Assembly (NCBI GenBank): GCA_017303505.1
Contig: JAFLCP010000005.1
Coordinates: 1 to 64,000, forward strand
Reading direction: 5' to 3'
Length of the DNA stretch: 64,000 nucleotides
DNA from: Planctomycetota bacterium
GTDB taxonomy: Bacteria > Planctomycetota > Planctomycetia > Pirellulales > Pirellulaceae
Positions within the stretch are counted from its first letter, which is position 1, and each line of letters begins with the position of its first letter. A program made the position numbers and the translations under genes. The notes below the pieces were generated by a model, which was not told where the DNA came from, did no database searches, and saw only the letters and a program-made list of their open reading frames with translations. This document shows, one piece after another, positions 1 to 7,199 of the stretch.

Positions 1-245
1 ATGCGGAGGCTAGGTCTGCGTTGGGCTCGTCACCCTATGCTTGCTATCACCACATTAGATATTTCTGCAGACAGTGTTGTTCGTTTCACCGTCGGAGCAC
101 CGCCTCCCGCCCTGTGCGGGAGGTTCTCGCGCCTGCGTAGCTACCTCGCGACCATGCCAAACTCAAGTCAACAAGAGGATTTCGTTTAACCCGTAGCCGT
201 AGCGTATGCGGAGGCTAGGTCTGCGTTGGGCTCGTCACCCTATGC
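1..245. repeat. 40-bp direct repeat, two copies, in the left flank
   Basis: Positions 1-40 and 206-245 are identical (they start ATGCGGAGGCTAGG and end CACCCTATGC), and the following 35 bases are also similar. A 13-bp stretch, CGTTTAACCCGTA, occurs at 183-195 and again at 557-569. No convincing gene is seen in 1-600. These look like the dispersed intergenic repeats of a planctomycete chromosome and mark sequence outside the cassette array. Confidence 0.7.
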
Positions 246-616
246 GTGCAATTACGACTTTAGATATCCCTTCAGGTTTTGTTGTTAGCTTCGTTCGCTT
301 TTTCCGTGGCATATCGTTGTTTCCCACTGCGCATTTTGATGCGAAATGGTTGAATGACATCGGGTTCGGAGGGGTCGATTGGACCTTACACATCAGCGGT
401 GGGTTGGCAGAATTTGGTCGCATTTGAACCGGGCGAATTTTGGGATTGGTCTAACTGTTCCTTGCGCAAGTGTTTTTGGAGTTTCGGTGTTCTTTTTTAG
501 TATGGAGTGAGAGCATCCACGATACGGATTCGTGTCAGCGTCTTTTGAGAGTGAGTCGTTTAACCCGTACGCCGACGGCTAGGCGGGTTTTCGCTGGACG
601 TACCTATGCGTGTTAA

Positions 617-922
617 CTAGAGTTCGACAGCATTTCGCAACCGGCACTGCGTTCCAGCAACTGATTCAAGAGTCCGCAGGAATTGGGCTAGTTTTTGGTA
701 CCAGATCTGCGGCCAAATGGGGCTGCTTATCTTCTTGTTGGCAGTAAACAGGTAGCACATATACCAAAGAGTTCCTGTCACTAAATATACAGTGCCAGGA
801 AATCGATACATGATCTCTCGATAGTCAATGTTTTTCCATCGAAAACAGATCCTTTTTCGAGCCATTTTTAGTTTTACAGGTCCATCAGGCACGATTCGAA
901 TCGCTAGCAATTCACAACCCAA
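617..922 (-). CDS. possible hypothetical protein, 101 aa, minus strand
   Basis: Open frame of 101 codons in the flank left of the array. It has a basic N-terminal third (KLKMARKRICFRWKN) and one hydrophobic stretch near residues 44-60 (VYLVTGTLWYMCYLF). I recognise no family and it is certainly not a tyrosine-recombinase integrase. No strong ribosome binding site is visible. It may be a chance frame; it is the only substantial ORF between the flank repeats and the first cassette. Confidence 0.3.
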   Translation of the reverse strand: MGCELLAIRIVPDGPVKLKMARKRICFRWKNIDYREIMYRFPGTVYLVTGTLWYMCYLFTANKKISSPIWPQIWYQKLAQFLRTLESVAGTQCRLRNAVEL

Positions 923-1009
923 AATGCTGGCAATCGTGACTTCTCAGAAGGTTCATCGCGGTGAAGCTAACTTCTGGTGGTGATCGAGTGAGCCCGGTGT
1001 GGAAAGTTC

Positions 1010-1163
1010 AATCCGGCAATAACTGGTTACTGTCGGAAGGCGATTCCGACAATAATTTTCTCGACACGGTGTGCAAAAGCTGGAATAATCCAAGAGAACG
1101 GGCTGGGTAATGGTATTCCGGAATTATTGTCGGAACCCAGACCGGAATAATTATAAGTTCGTC
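1010..1163 (+). other. candidate attI / left boundary of the cassette array
   Basis: The first cassette opens with GTTCGTC at 1157-1163, and its own R'' (GACGAAC, 1756) pairs with it over 10 bases. The DNA to the left is not an attC but has its own structure: a perfect 14-bp inverted repeat (TTCCGACAATAATT at 1044-1057, its complement at 1122-1135) and near-direct CCGGAAT-AATTA units at about 1117 and 1142 just before the crossover. Repeated integrase-binding motifs beside a simple GTT site are how attI sites look, but no intI is nearby, so the assignment is tentative. Confidence 0.35.
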
Positions 1164-1174
1164 GCTAGGAGTGA

Positions 1175-1753
1175 TTGTTGGAACTTCCCCTGATAATTGA
1201 TGGCCGTCTGCATACGGGGCATTGCATCTACTTTCGCCGAGATCCACCACTATCGGATCAACAGATTCTAGCGCATTTCGGACTGCGAAACTATTTGCGG
1301 GCCGATTCTCTCCCAAAGACATGCACTTACGCGGTGCTCGCCGATATAGGTGACTGGGTTCTACTTGCTGACGACTTGTTGTATCGATTGTGGAATACAC
1401 CTACGACAGCGCTAGCAGTGGAGTCGCTTGCAGAGAGTCGTGATGTGTTTACTTGGTCTGTTGGTGACTGCGATATGTCTTTTGGATATCGCATTTTCAA
1501 GAACGGAGAATTGATCCGAGACTATGCTGTCGATTCCCCACACTTCGTCGACCAGCTCGTTCGAACCGATTTCGGTGTCGCCATGACATCGGAGCTTGAA
1601 CTTCTCGTGTCTGATCTACAGATCGAACTGAAAGTCGGCGGGATAGGGGAATTGTTGGGGATCAACCCATTTGTCTCACGCGAGATGCTGAGGCTATACT
1701 ACAAACCATGGAAATCTGAACTTGATCCTTCGGCGGGGATTCGTAACTTCTGA
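1175..1753 (+). CDS. hypothetical protein, 192 aa (first cassette)
   Basis: Only gene of the first cassette, directly right of the putative attI and therefore best placed to be read from an integron promoter. Start TTG at 1175 is preceded closely by AGGAG (1167-1171). The protein is acidic and probably soluble, with a Trp/Asp-rich middle (ADIGDWVLLADDLLYRLW) and no signal peptide. I recognise no family; size and composition resemble the immunity-type proteins elsewhere in the array. Confidence 0.75.
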   Translation: MLELPLIIDGRLHTGHCIYFRRDPPLSDQQILAHFGLRNYLRADSLPKTCTYAVLADIGDWVLLADDLLYRLWNTPTTALAVESLAESRDVFTWSVGDCDMSFGYRIFKNGELIRDYAVDSPHFVDQLVRTDFGVAMTSELELLVSDLQIELKVGGIGELLGINPFVSREMLRLYYKPWKSELDPSAGIRNF

Positions 1754-1755
1754 GC

Positions 1756-1845
1756 GACGAACAATCCGATGGACTGATGCGGTGGATCGGCCGCATCCTG
1801 ATGGAAAATTTAATTGCCACCGCTCGGTCATCGGGGGCGTTCTGT
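1756..1845 (+). other. attC 1
   Basis: R'' GACGAAC, R' GTTCTGT. Central part of the GGACCGGAGTCGCCGATC type in degenerate form; also like sites 31, 47 and 66. Confidence 0.85.
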
Positions 1846-1890
1846 CTGCAAGACCGATATCGTCAATACTAAGCTGCGAACCCAATTCAA

Positions 1891-2148
1891 ATGAACGCGG
1901 CAATTACCATTTCCATAGCCTGGTTTGCTGGCGCGGCGATGAGCGTTTTTGGTTTCTTGGCTTTTGTCGCATGGGACCGAACTAAGAACCAAACGCCCTG
2001 GAATCGGTTTACTGTTGCTTCACGGATTGGCCTAATCTGTATTTGGTGGCCTCTATTTCTGCCATTGTTGATGTGCTTCATGTTGCCAGCAATGTTGGGC
2101 TCCCGCAGAATTAGACAGAGCGATGCAGACGTTGGTGCCGACAGTTAA
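1891..2148 (+). CDS. small membrane protein, 85 aa
   Basis: Two predicted transmembrane helices, about residues 5-27 (AITISIAWFAGAAMSVFGFLAF) and 43-66 (GLICIWWPLFLPLLMCFML), joined by a basic loop, with a short acidic C-terminus. Probably an inner-membrane protein. No family recognised. ATG start about 45 bp inside the cassette; the stop lies 13 bp before R''. Confidence 0.75.
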   Translation: MNAAITISIAWFAGAAMSVFGFLAFVAWDRTKNQTPWNRFTVASRIGLICIWWPLFLPLLMCFMLPAMLGSRRIRQSDADVGADS

Positions 2149-2161
2149 CGAAGTGCGTTAG

Positions 2162-2251
2162 ACAGAACAATCACGTGCACCGAAGTCGCGGGTGGTGCTT
2201 TATGGTAATGGTACGTCACTCGCCGCGACTTGGTGACGTGGGCCGTTCGCC
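2162..2251 (+). other. attC 2
   Basis: R'' ACAGAAC (pairs with GTTCTGT at 1839), R' GTTCGCC. GTGCACCGAAGTCGCGG type, shared with sites 5, 40, 41, 43, 62. Confidence 0.9.
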
Positions 2252-2280
2252 TATCTGATTCACTCGCAACGGGACATCGC

Positions 2281-2649
2281 GTGAGTTATTGGCTTATCGC
2301 CGAAAACGACATCGAGGATCTCTACGTCAATGTTTGGTGTTGGGGGGCTACGATGCCGCTGATTCACCAAAGCAACATCCTGGAACCCGACGTTGAAGTG
2401 TTTGGCGAGCAAATGGTCATCGCCAAGGTGGATAGCTGCATCAAGCTGGCAGATTGGCTCGAACTAAACATCCTGACGAATCTCCCCGATGGCTCGCGCA
2501 TTAAGCAATCGGGGATGATCACCAATGAACCAGATGATGGTACGTTTCACCGTGACGATCTAGCTGAAAACTACAGCGTTGACCGAGAATGGCTGCTACA
2601 ATTTATTTCGTTTCTCAGAGAATGTGGTGGCTTTTATACCCTCGGTTGA
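2281..2649 (+). CDS. hypothetical protein, 122 aa
   Basis: GTG start at 2281 is chosen because the longer frame begins inside the preceding attC. The protein is acidic and soluble and begins VSYWLIAENDIEDLYVNVWC; its middle holds a KLADWLELNILTNLPDG stretch. This pattern is common to uncharacterised immunity-like proteins, but no named family is recognised. Single-gene cassette; the start codon is uncertain. Confidence 0.7.
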   Translation: MSYWLIAENDIEDLYVNVWCWGATMPLIHQSNILEPDVEVFGEQMVIAKVDSCIKLADWLELNILTNLPDGSRIKQSGMITNEPDDGTFHRDDLAENYSVDREWLLQFISFLRECGGFYTLG

Positions 2650-2658
2650 CGAATAAGA

Positions 2659-2747
2659 GGCGAACAAAAAGATGCAGCCGAGTTGGCGTCGGCGGTTTCA
2701 CACATGGCAAGTCAATCGCGCCAACCGGCTGATCTTGGTCGTTATGC
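2659..2747 (+). other. attC 3
   Basis: R'' GGCGAAC pairs with GTTCGCC at 2245; R' GTTATGC. Similar in the centre to sites 24 and 57 (GCAGCCGAGTTGCCGTCGGCGG). Confidence 0.9.
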
Positions 2748-2769
2748 GGCAAAGAGAGTATCAAACCCA

Positions 2770-3198
2770 ATGCAAATCCCACAATCAATCACCTTGTCCA
2801 AGTCAGCCTATCGGCTCGACGGTGGTACGATGACTCTTCATGCCGTCACTGAAGTGGGGACCAAGTGTACTATCCAACTGAATCAACGCGTATTCGACAG
2901 TTACGCAGATCCGGGGCGTCTCTACTTCAACGAAGAGCCGGTAGAGATTCGCTCCGATGCTGAAACGCAAATAATCAACTTGCTCAGAACGGCTTCAATC
3001 GCGGCAATCAAACGTCAGGCCGGACCACCTGAAAACCGAATATCGAAGAACGCATTGATACTCGGCGACGATATCAAAGAGGTCATGGGCAACTCACCTG
3101 AAGATAATCTGCGCAAATTCCGCGATGACATTATTGCCTTCGTCGAGTCTGATGAATATGTCCAGATTGCCAAGCATGGAATCCCAAAACGTAAATGA
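2770..3198 (+). CDS. hypothetical protein, 142 aa
   Basis: ATG at 2770 is the first start outside attC 3. The N-terminal half is beta-rich (SKSAYRLDGGTMTLHAVTEV), the C-terminal half helical with a charged tail ending HGIPKRK. No signal peptide or membrane segment. No family recognised. Only gene in its cassette. Confidence 0.75.
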   Translation: MQIPQSITLSKSAYRLDGGTMTLHAVTEVGTKCTIQLNQRVFDSYADPGRLYFNEEPVEIRSDAETQIINLLRTASIAAIKRQAGPPENRISKNALILGDDIKEVMGNSPEDNLRKFRDDIIAFVESDEYVQIAKHGIPKRK

Positions 3199-3242
3199 AG
3201 TTCGCTCGTGATTTCTCAATAATTGAGTGCCAAACAAGGGCC

Positions 3243-3333
3243 TCATAACAAGGCGGTCAACCCGAGCGGCGGATCGGGCGTTTTCACAAATCAAAGGTTC
3301 TTGGCCGCCGCCGGGTTACCTTGGCCGTTACCT
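3243..3333 (+). other. attC 4
   Basis: R'' TCATAAC (one mismatch to the complement of GTTATGC at 2741), R' GTTACCT. Confidence 0.85.
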
Positions 3334-3357
3334 GTTCACTGCGGAATTCCCAGATCA

Positions 3358-3768
3358 ATGCCGACTGCAGCAGACGAGTTCGAACCACCGACTGAGCTGC
3401 TTGAATTGCTGCTTGCATCCGAAGTGCTGCCACGACTTGCATCATTCGAGAACGATGGGTGTCCCAAGTTACTTGCTCGAACTTACATCGCGGTGCGAGA
3501 ATCCAAGATGCTGATCGGAGTATTCGGTTCCTGTGGCAAGCTCGACCTGCCGTCCAACGGTGAACTTCGAATGCGAACGCGAAGGACTTTTGACGAGAAT
3601 CGGATTGTCTGGCGAATAGAGTCGCTCTTCCCAAACATAATGCCATCGACAGGCTTCGTAGGTTTCACTTCTCGTGGTGACGCAAAGAGGCACGACGGCC
3701 AATGGACTGTTCGCCACGACGGCTGGGTTGGAAAGTACAATGCCAACGCATGGTACGGTTGGACGTAG
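3358..3768 (+). CDS. hypothetical protein, 136 aa
   Basis: ATG 3358 (MPTAADEFEPPTELLELLLA) is chosen over upstream starts that lie in attC 4. The amphipathic helical N-terminus is followed by a Gly/Trp-rich region ending GWVGKYNANAWYGWT. The NANAWYG string recurs in the cassette at 6706 (EANAWYG), so the two may be distant relatives or share a structural turn. Function unknown. Confidence 0.75.
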   Translation: MPTAADEFEPPTELLELLLASEVLPRLASFENDGCPKLLARTYIAVRESKMLIGVFGSCGKLDLPSNGELRMRTRRTFDENRIVWRIESLFPNIMPSTGFVGFTSRGDAKRHDGQWTVRHDGWVGKYNANAWYGWT

Positions 3769-3774
3769 AACTGC

Positions 3775-3864
3775 AGGTAACAATCACGTGCACCGAAGTC
3801 GCGGACGGTGCTTTATCGCAATGGCACGTCAACCGCCGCGACTCGGTGACGTGTGCCGTTACCC
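3775..3864 (+). other. attC 5
   Basis: R'' AGGTAAC pairs exactly with GTTACCT at 3327; R' GTTACCC. GTGCACCGAAGTCGCGG type. Confidence 0.92.
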
Positions 3865-3887
3865 GACTTGAGCGATGAACCATATCC

Positions 3888-4154
3888 ATGGGAATCGAAA
3901 CAGTGACCTGTCCGGTCTGCTCTGGATTCTTTGGCGGAGCTGTTACACGCTTACTCGTCAAGATCGGAGACTGGATCAACGTTGGAACCGAGGTGATCGA
4001 AGTCGAAGATGAAATGGCTGTTATTCTGATCCCATCCAACAAGACCGGGAGGGTCGTGAGAATTCATTTGCAACCTAATGATCGTATTGATTGGAAATCA
4101 CCGATTCTCGATGTCGCAAATGATACAATAAATCCACCCTCTGCATCCAATTAA
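3888..4154 (+). CDS. lipoyl/biotinyl-like single-domain protein, 88 aa
   Basis: The fold pattern of a biotin/lipoyl attachment domain is readable: residues about 20-40 (LLVKIGDWINVGTEVIEVED), then a turn, then GRVVRIHLQPNDRIDWKSPILDV, giving the two quasi-symmetric hammerhead halves with paired G-D and V-G positions. The modified lysine expected in the hairpin (E-x-M-K-M in biotinyl domains) is replaced; the string here is EVEDEMAVILI. It therefore probably cannot be biotinylated or lipoylated. An N-terminal CPVC pair could bind metal. Single-gene cassette. Confidence 0.75.
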   Translation: MGIETVTCPVCSGFFGGAVTRLLVKIGDWINVGTEVIEVEDEMAVILIPSNKTGRVVRIHLQPNDRIDWKSPILDVANDTINPPSASN

Positions 4155-4212
4155 CGCTCTCTCGTTTTGCAATTACCGAGTGCAAGGTTCTAGCTTGCTT
4201 CTTTGAAACGGC

Positions 4213-4304
4213 GGGTAACAATGGGTTGCAGACGAAGCCCTCGATCAGCCGTTTTGACTTGCGTCAGGTCAACTGCTCGGGCTCGCTGAACCCTGCCGTT
4301 ACGC
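4213..4304 (+). other. attC 6
   Basis: R'' GGGTAAC pairs with GTTACCC at 3858; R' GTTACGC. AGCCCTCGATC...TTTTGACTTGCG type with an internal loop palindrome. Confidence 0.92.
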
Positions 4305-4325
4305 CTCCAAAACCGTATTCACGCG

Positions 4326-4937
4326 ATGCGATACACCTTTCCACATTTCACTCCCAAGCCGGAATACGTCCAACCCGATTACGAGAAATGGGCGGCGGTT
4401 CAAATTGGAATGTCGCGTGATGAGGTCGTTGCGCAACTTGGGCCACCACTCGACGATGAATATAGCGGTGGCAAATCACGCTCGACCGATCCATACTACA
4501 CTTACGGTTACCTACAAATGCCAATGCTTCCGCATCCACGAACCTACGACTTTTTGATCGGCTTCGACGATGACGGAAAAGTGTTCGCAAAGATCGATCC
4601 ATTCAACGGCCGGTTTTCAACTGACGGTTCACCGACGTCGCCTGAGATAATCACCCCTGCGGATTGCGCGGTCTTCTCACACTATCCTCGTATCCTCGAT
4701 TGCCGTTGGTTTCCGAGTTCTGGGCTCTACCCGATGACGTACATCTTTGAGCTTGGTGCGGGACAGCCGTTTGGCCCGGAAAAATTCTACGACGAAGAGA
4801 TCGACTCCGATTTGCAAATTCCATTTTTCATGACTACGTTCGGTGGGGCTCAACCCGGCCGGTTCCGGGTCAAAGCTAAGAACAAGCTCGGCGAAAGCGA
4901 ATGGTCCCACTATCGATACTTCAGCTTCAACGTATAG
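4326..4937 (+). CDS. BamE/SmpA-like plus FnIII-like protein, 203 aa
   Basis: N-terminal part (residues about 20-40) carries the motif QIGMSRDEVVAQLGPPLDD, typical of the SmpA/OmlA (BamE-like) fold, in which a helix is followed by LG-P. The C-terminal 80 residues (DCRWFPSSGLYPMTYIFELG ... RFRVKAKNKLGESEW) read like a fibronectin type III module with its closing KAKN-LG-SEWS strand. No signal peptide is seen, so it is probably cytosolic. Single-gene cassette; function unknown. Confidence 0.78.
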   Translation: MRYTFPHFTPKPEYVQPDYEKWAAVQIGMSRDEVVAQLGPPLDDEYSGGKSRSTDPYYTYGYLQMPMLPHPRTYDFLIGFDDDGKVFAKIDPFNGRFSTDGSPTSPEIITPADCAVFSHYPRILDCRWFPSSGLYPMTYIFELGAGQPFGPEKFYDEEIDSDLQIPFFMTTFGGAQPGRFRVKAKNKLGESEWSHYRYFSFNV

Positions 4938-4951
4938 CCACGCAAAAACTG

Positions 4952-5043
4952 GCGTAACAATGCGGTGAACGGGAGCCGCCGATGATGCGTGTTTCGAAAT
5001 CATAGTTTTGTTGGCGGCGGCCCCGTTACCGCCGTCGTTCGTC
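4952..5043 (+). other. attC 7
   Basis: R'' GCGTAAC pairs with GTTACGC at 4298; R' GTTCGTC. GGGAGCCGCCGATGA...GGCGGCGGCCCCGTTACC type. Confidence 0.93.
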
Positions 5044-5062
5044 CGGTCGAAAGATCTAACTC

Positions 5063-5479
5063 GTGGCCAATTGGAAACAACGTCTCCGAGATATTGCGAG
5101 AAACAAGCCGGATGCGGTCCCCGAATGGCTGAAGCAGCCAACTAGTCAGGCATGGTATCGTGTGACTTGGCAAACAGATGGTGGAGTCGATAGGGCCAAC
5201 GCTCGACGACCATTGATCGTGGTATTGAAATGGCTCAGTACGAAATCTCTACTCACCCAGAACGGAATCGGAACATTGAACTTTATTCTCTCAAGCAAGG
5301 ATGTGGACGAATCACTTACAGCTTCCATGGTTAACCAATCGGCAGCACAATTCCTTGATCAATGTTGGGACTCGTGGTGGAACTCGTTCGGAATAAATCT
5401 CTGCACTGATTTGGCGAGTGACGAAGCACCCGCAACTGCCGAACTTGACCATCAATGGAAGATCTACTCAAATACATAA
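5063..5479 (+). CDS. hypothetical protein, 138 aa
   Basis: GTG start at 5063, 20 bp into the cassette. Basic helical N-terminus (WKQRLRDIARNKPDAVPEWLKQP), then an alternating beta/helix region with a Trp cluster (CWDSWWNSFG). Soluble. No family recognised. Confidence 0.75.
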   Translation: MANWKQRLRDIARNKPDAVPEWLKQPTSQAWYRVTWQTDGGVDRANARRPLIVVLKWLSTKSLLTQNGIGTLNFILSSKDVDESLTASMVNQSAAQFLDQCWDSWWNSFGINLCTDLASDEAPATAELDHQWKIYSNT

Positions 5480-5482
5480 TCG

Positions 5483-5574
5483 GACGAACAAAGCGATGAA
5501 CACGAAGCCCTCGAACAGCCGTTTTGACTTGTGTTGAGTCAACTGCTCGGGCTCGGTTATCGCGACCGTTCGTC
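5483..5574 (+). other. attC 8
   Basis: R'' GACGAAC pairs with GTTCGTC at 5037; R' GTTCGTC. AGCCCTCGA...TTTTGACTTGTGTTGAGTCA type. Confidence 0.92.
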
Positions 5575-5588
5575 CTTAGAGAAACACA

Positions 5589-5966
5589 TTGACACTAACC
5601 GCGAAGCGAAGTGAGAAAAGACGATTGCGGCGAGGGACCGGATTGGAAACCCTTGTTGATATGGTCGCCATCGCATTCCTGATTCTCGGAGCAATTGTCG
5701 GGCTCGGTCTCATGCTGACGTTCTCGATTTGGGGCCTGATAGCTTCTTTCTCTGCGATAATTTGCGCGTTCATAAACTGGCTCTTGCTGCGTTGCCTTGC
5801 AGAGCATATCCGGCTTCAAAAGAAGATCGCAGGACTTGACTATGAAGGTGCGATCACGGGCCCGCACGAGGAGACCATATGGGCATGTGGCAATTGTGGC
5901 CAAATGCTGTATTCGGAAAACCGTTGTGATTCTTGTGGTGCGCAGATAGAATCGGATGGCGTTTGA
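5589..5966 (+). CDS. membrane protein with C-terminal zinc ribbon, 125 aa
   Basis: Start TTG 5589 is inferred; there is no nearby ATG. A basic N-terminus (KRSEKRRLRRG) is followed by two transmembrane helices (about residues 24-70) and a cytosolic tail with CGNCGQMLYSENRCDSCGAQ, a four-cysteine zinc ribbon (C-x2-C ... C-x2-C). The cassette at 59128 has the same architecture with different sequence. Zinc-ribbon tails often act in protein-protein contacts; the partner is unknown. Confidence 0.78.
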   Translation: MTLTAKRSEKRRLRRGTGLETLVDMVAIAFLILGAIVGLGLMLTFSIWGLIASFSAIICAFINWLLLRCLAEHIRLQKKIAGLDYEGAITGPHEETIWACGNCGQMLYSENRCDSCGAQIESDGV

Positions 5967-5999
5967 TCGAATAACTGGCTAAATCAACTCTAGGATTCG

Positions 6000-6090
6000 G
6001 ACGAACAAAGGGTTGCAACGGAGCGGGCGAATGGTGCGGTTTGACTATGGAAGATCTTTCGCGCCCGCCCGCTGAACCCTGCCGTTATTT
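6000..6090 (+). other. attC 9
   Basis: R'' GACGAAC pairs with GTTCGTC at 5568; R' GTTATTT. Confidence 0.9.
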
Positions 6091-6116
6091 CAATTAGAAA
6101 TCCAATTGTGCTTAGC

Positions 6117-6611
6117 ATGGACAATTGCGCTATTCGTTTCGACGCACCTGCATCGTCAGATTTTCATGCGGAACTGCGGAGTACGGCATGGATGGGCGGC
6201 GGTCTGGTCGAGGGACGCTACCTGCTTGGGATGTTGCTGGGAACTAACCTGTTTCGGTTTGATACGGAGGGCTACTTGCGTGAACTACACATGTACATTT
6301 CTAGGACGATCTCCGAGCAGGCTGCAGCGGTCTTCTGCGATCTATCTGCCTTGGACGCGTTGATGCCCTATCTGCGTATGAAGTACGAACTCGAAACTGA
6401 CCTACCACGTCTTGCTTCGCGGGAGGAGCATGGCCCGCCGCGGAATGATCGACTTGAACGTGCAATCGACTACTTGCTACACAACTTGCACGCCAGCCTT
6501 CAGGAAATTGCAAATCACCTTGGCACAACTGAGCAGCAGGTTGTTCGGCTGACTGAAATCAAATGGGCGCGAGAAATCGTCGCGCGACACTCTGCAAAAT
6601 CGACGATGTAA
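6117..6611 (+). CDS. hypothetical protein with HTH-like C-terminus, 164 aa
   Basis: ATG at 6117 preferred; an in-frame GTG lies 9 bp upstream. The N-terminal two thirds are mixed alpha/beta. The last 45 residues (LHASLQEIANHLGTTEQQVV, then IKWAREIV) look like a helix-turn-helix of the LEIA-HLG-TEQQV kind, so DNA binding is possible. The stop codon overlaps the first base of R''. Confidence 0.72.
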   Translation: MDNCAIRFDAPASSDFHAELRSTAWMGGGLVEGRYLLGMLLGTNLFRFDTEGYLRELHMYISRTISEQAAAVFCDLSALDALMPYLRMKYELETDLPRLASREEHGPPRNDRLERAIDYLLHNLHASLQEIANHLGTTEQQVVRLTEIKWAREIVARHSAKSTM

Positions 6612-6701
6612 AATAACAATGCGTTGGACAGGGAGCCGCGGATCGGGCGGCTTCGAAATGGAAGCTCTATTGCCGCGGCCCGGTCAACGCTGGCGTTATG
6701 C
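6611..6701 (+). other. attC 10
   Basis: R'' AAATAAC pairs with GTTATTT at 6084; R' GTTATGC. GGAGCCGCGG...CCGCGGCCCGGTCAACGC type. Confidence 0.92.
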
Positions 6702-6705
6702 GGCA

Positions 6706-7098
6706 ATGAAAATCATTTACTCACCAGGCGCAGAGATTGAATTCCAGTTCTCCTGCGAACCGCATACGGCAGCGCACAAGGCTGCGATTGACGCCATACG
6801 CAATTGGCCCAACCTTAGTGATTTGGTTGCATTCGCCGAATCTCGACACGGGTACGAAAACACTGATGGGTACTTTGGCATCACCTACCCAGGCGATCTT
6901 GATGACTATGAACGTTCAAACGGCAATTCGATTCCAGACGGCTACGTCGAGGCGAACGCGTGGTATGGCGCGAGTGACGGTGAAACACACAAACTTCTAG
7001 AATCAGACTACCTCGAATTACTGCGTCAATTCTTGTCTCTCAAGAACCACAAAGAACAGGTGGAGCGAATTGACAAACTGCTGATGAAAATAGCATAA
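6706..7098 (+). CDS. hypothetical protein, 130 aa
   Basis: ATG at 6706, only 5 bp after R', so any Shine-Dalgarno would have to come from the preceding attC. Acidic soluble protein with a Tyr/Gly-rich middle (GYFGITYPGDLDDYERSNG, then EANAWYGASDG) and a helical charged C-terminus. Shares the NAWYG string with the protein at 3358. The stop overlaps R''. No named family. Confidence 0.75.
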   Translation: MKIIYSPGAEIEFQFSCEPHTAAHKAAIDAIRNWPNLSDLVAFAESRHGYENTDGYFGITYPGDLDDYERSNGNSIPDGYVEANAWYGASDGETHKLLESDYLELLRQFLSLKNHKEQVERIDKLLMKIA

Positions 7099-7183
7099 CA
7101 ATCGGTTCAACCGGAGCCGCGGGCCGCGCGGTTTCTGAAGTCAACGTTGGTTGGCCGCGGCCCGGTTAACCGTGGCGTTATGC
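7093..7183 (+). other. attC 11
   Basis: R'' GCATAAC pairs with GTTATGC at 6695; R' GTTATGC. CCGCGGGCCGCGCGGTTTC type, shared with sites 10, 25, 29. Confidence 0.93.
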
Positions 7184-7199
7184 CCTCGAGAGATGTCAG

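Noticed and set aside
617-922. Minus-strand ORF as a remnant of the integron integrase
   Set aside because: No tyrosine-recombinase motifs (R...HxxR...Y) and no IntI-specific patch are present in its 101 residues.
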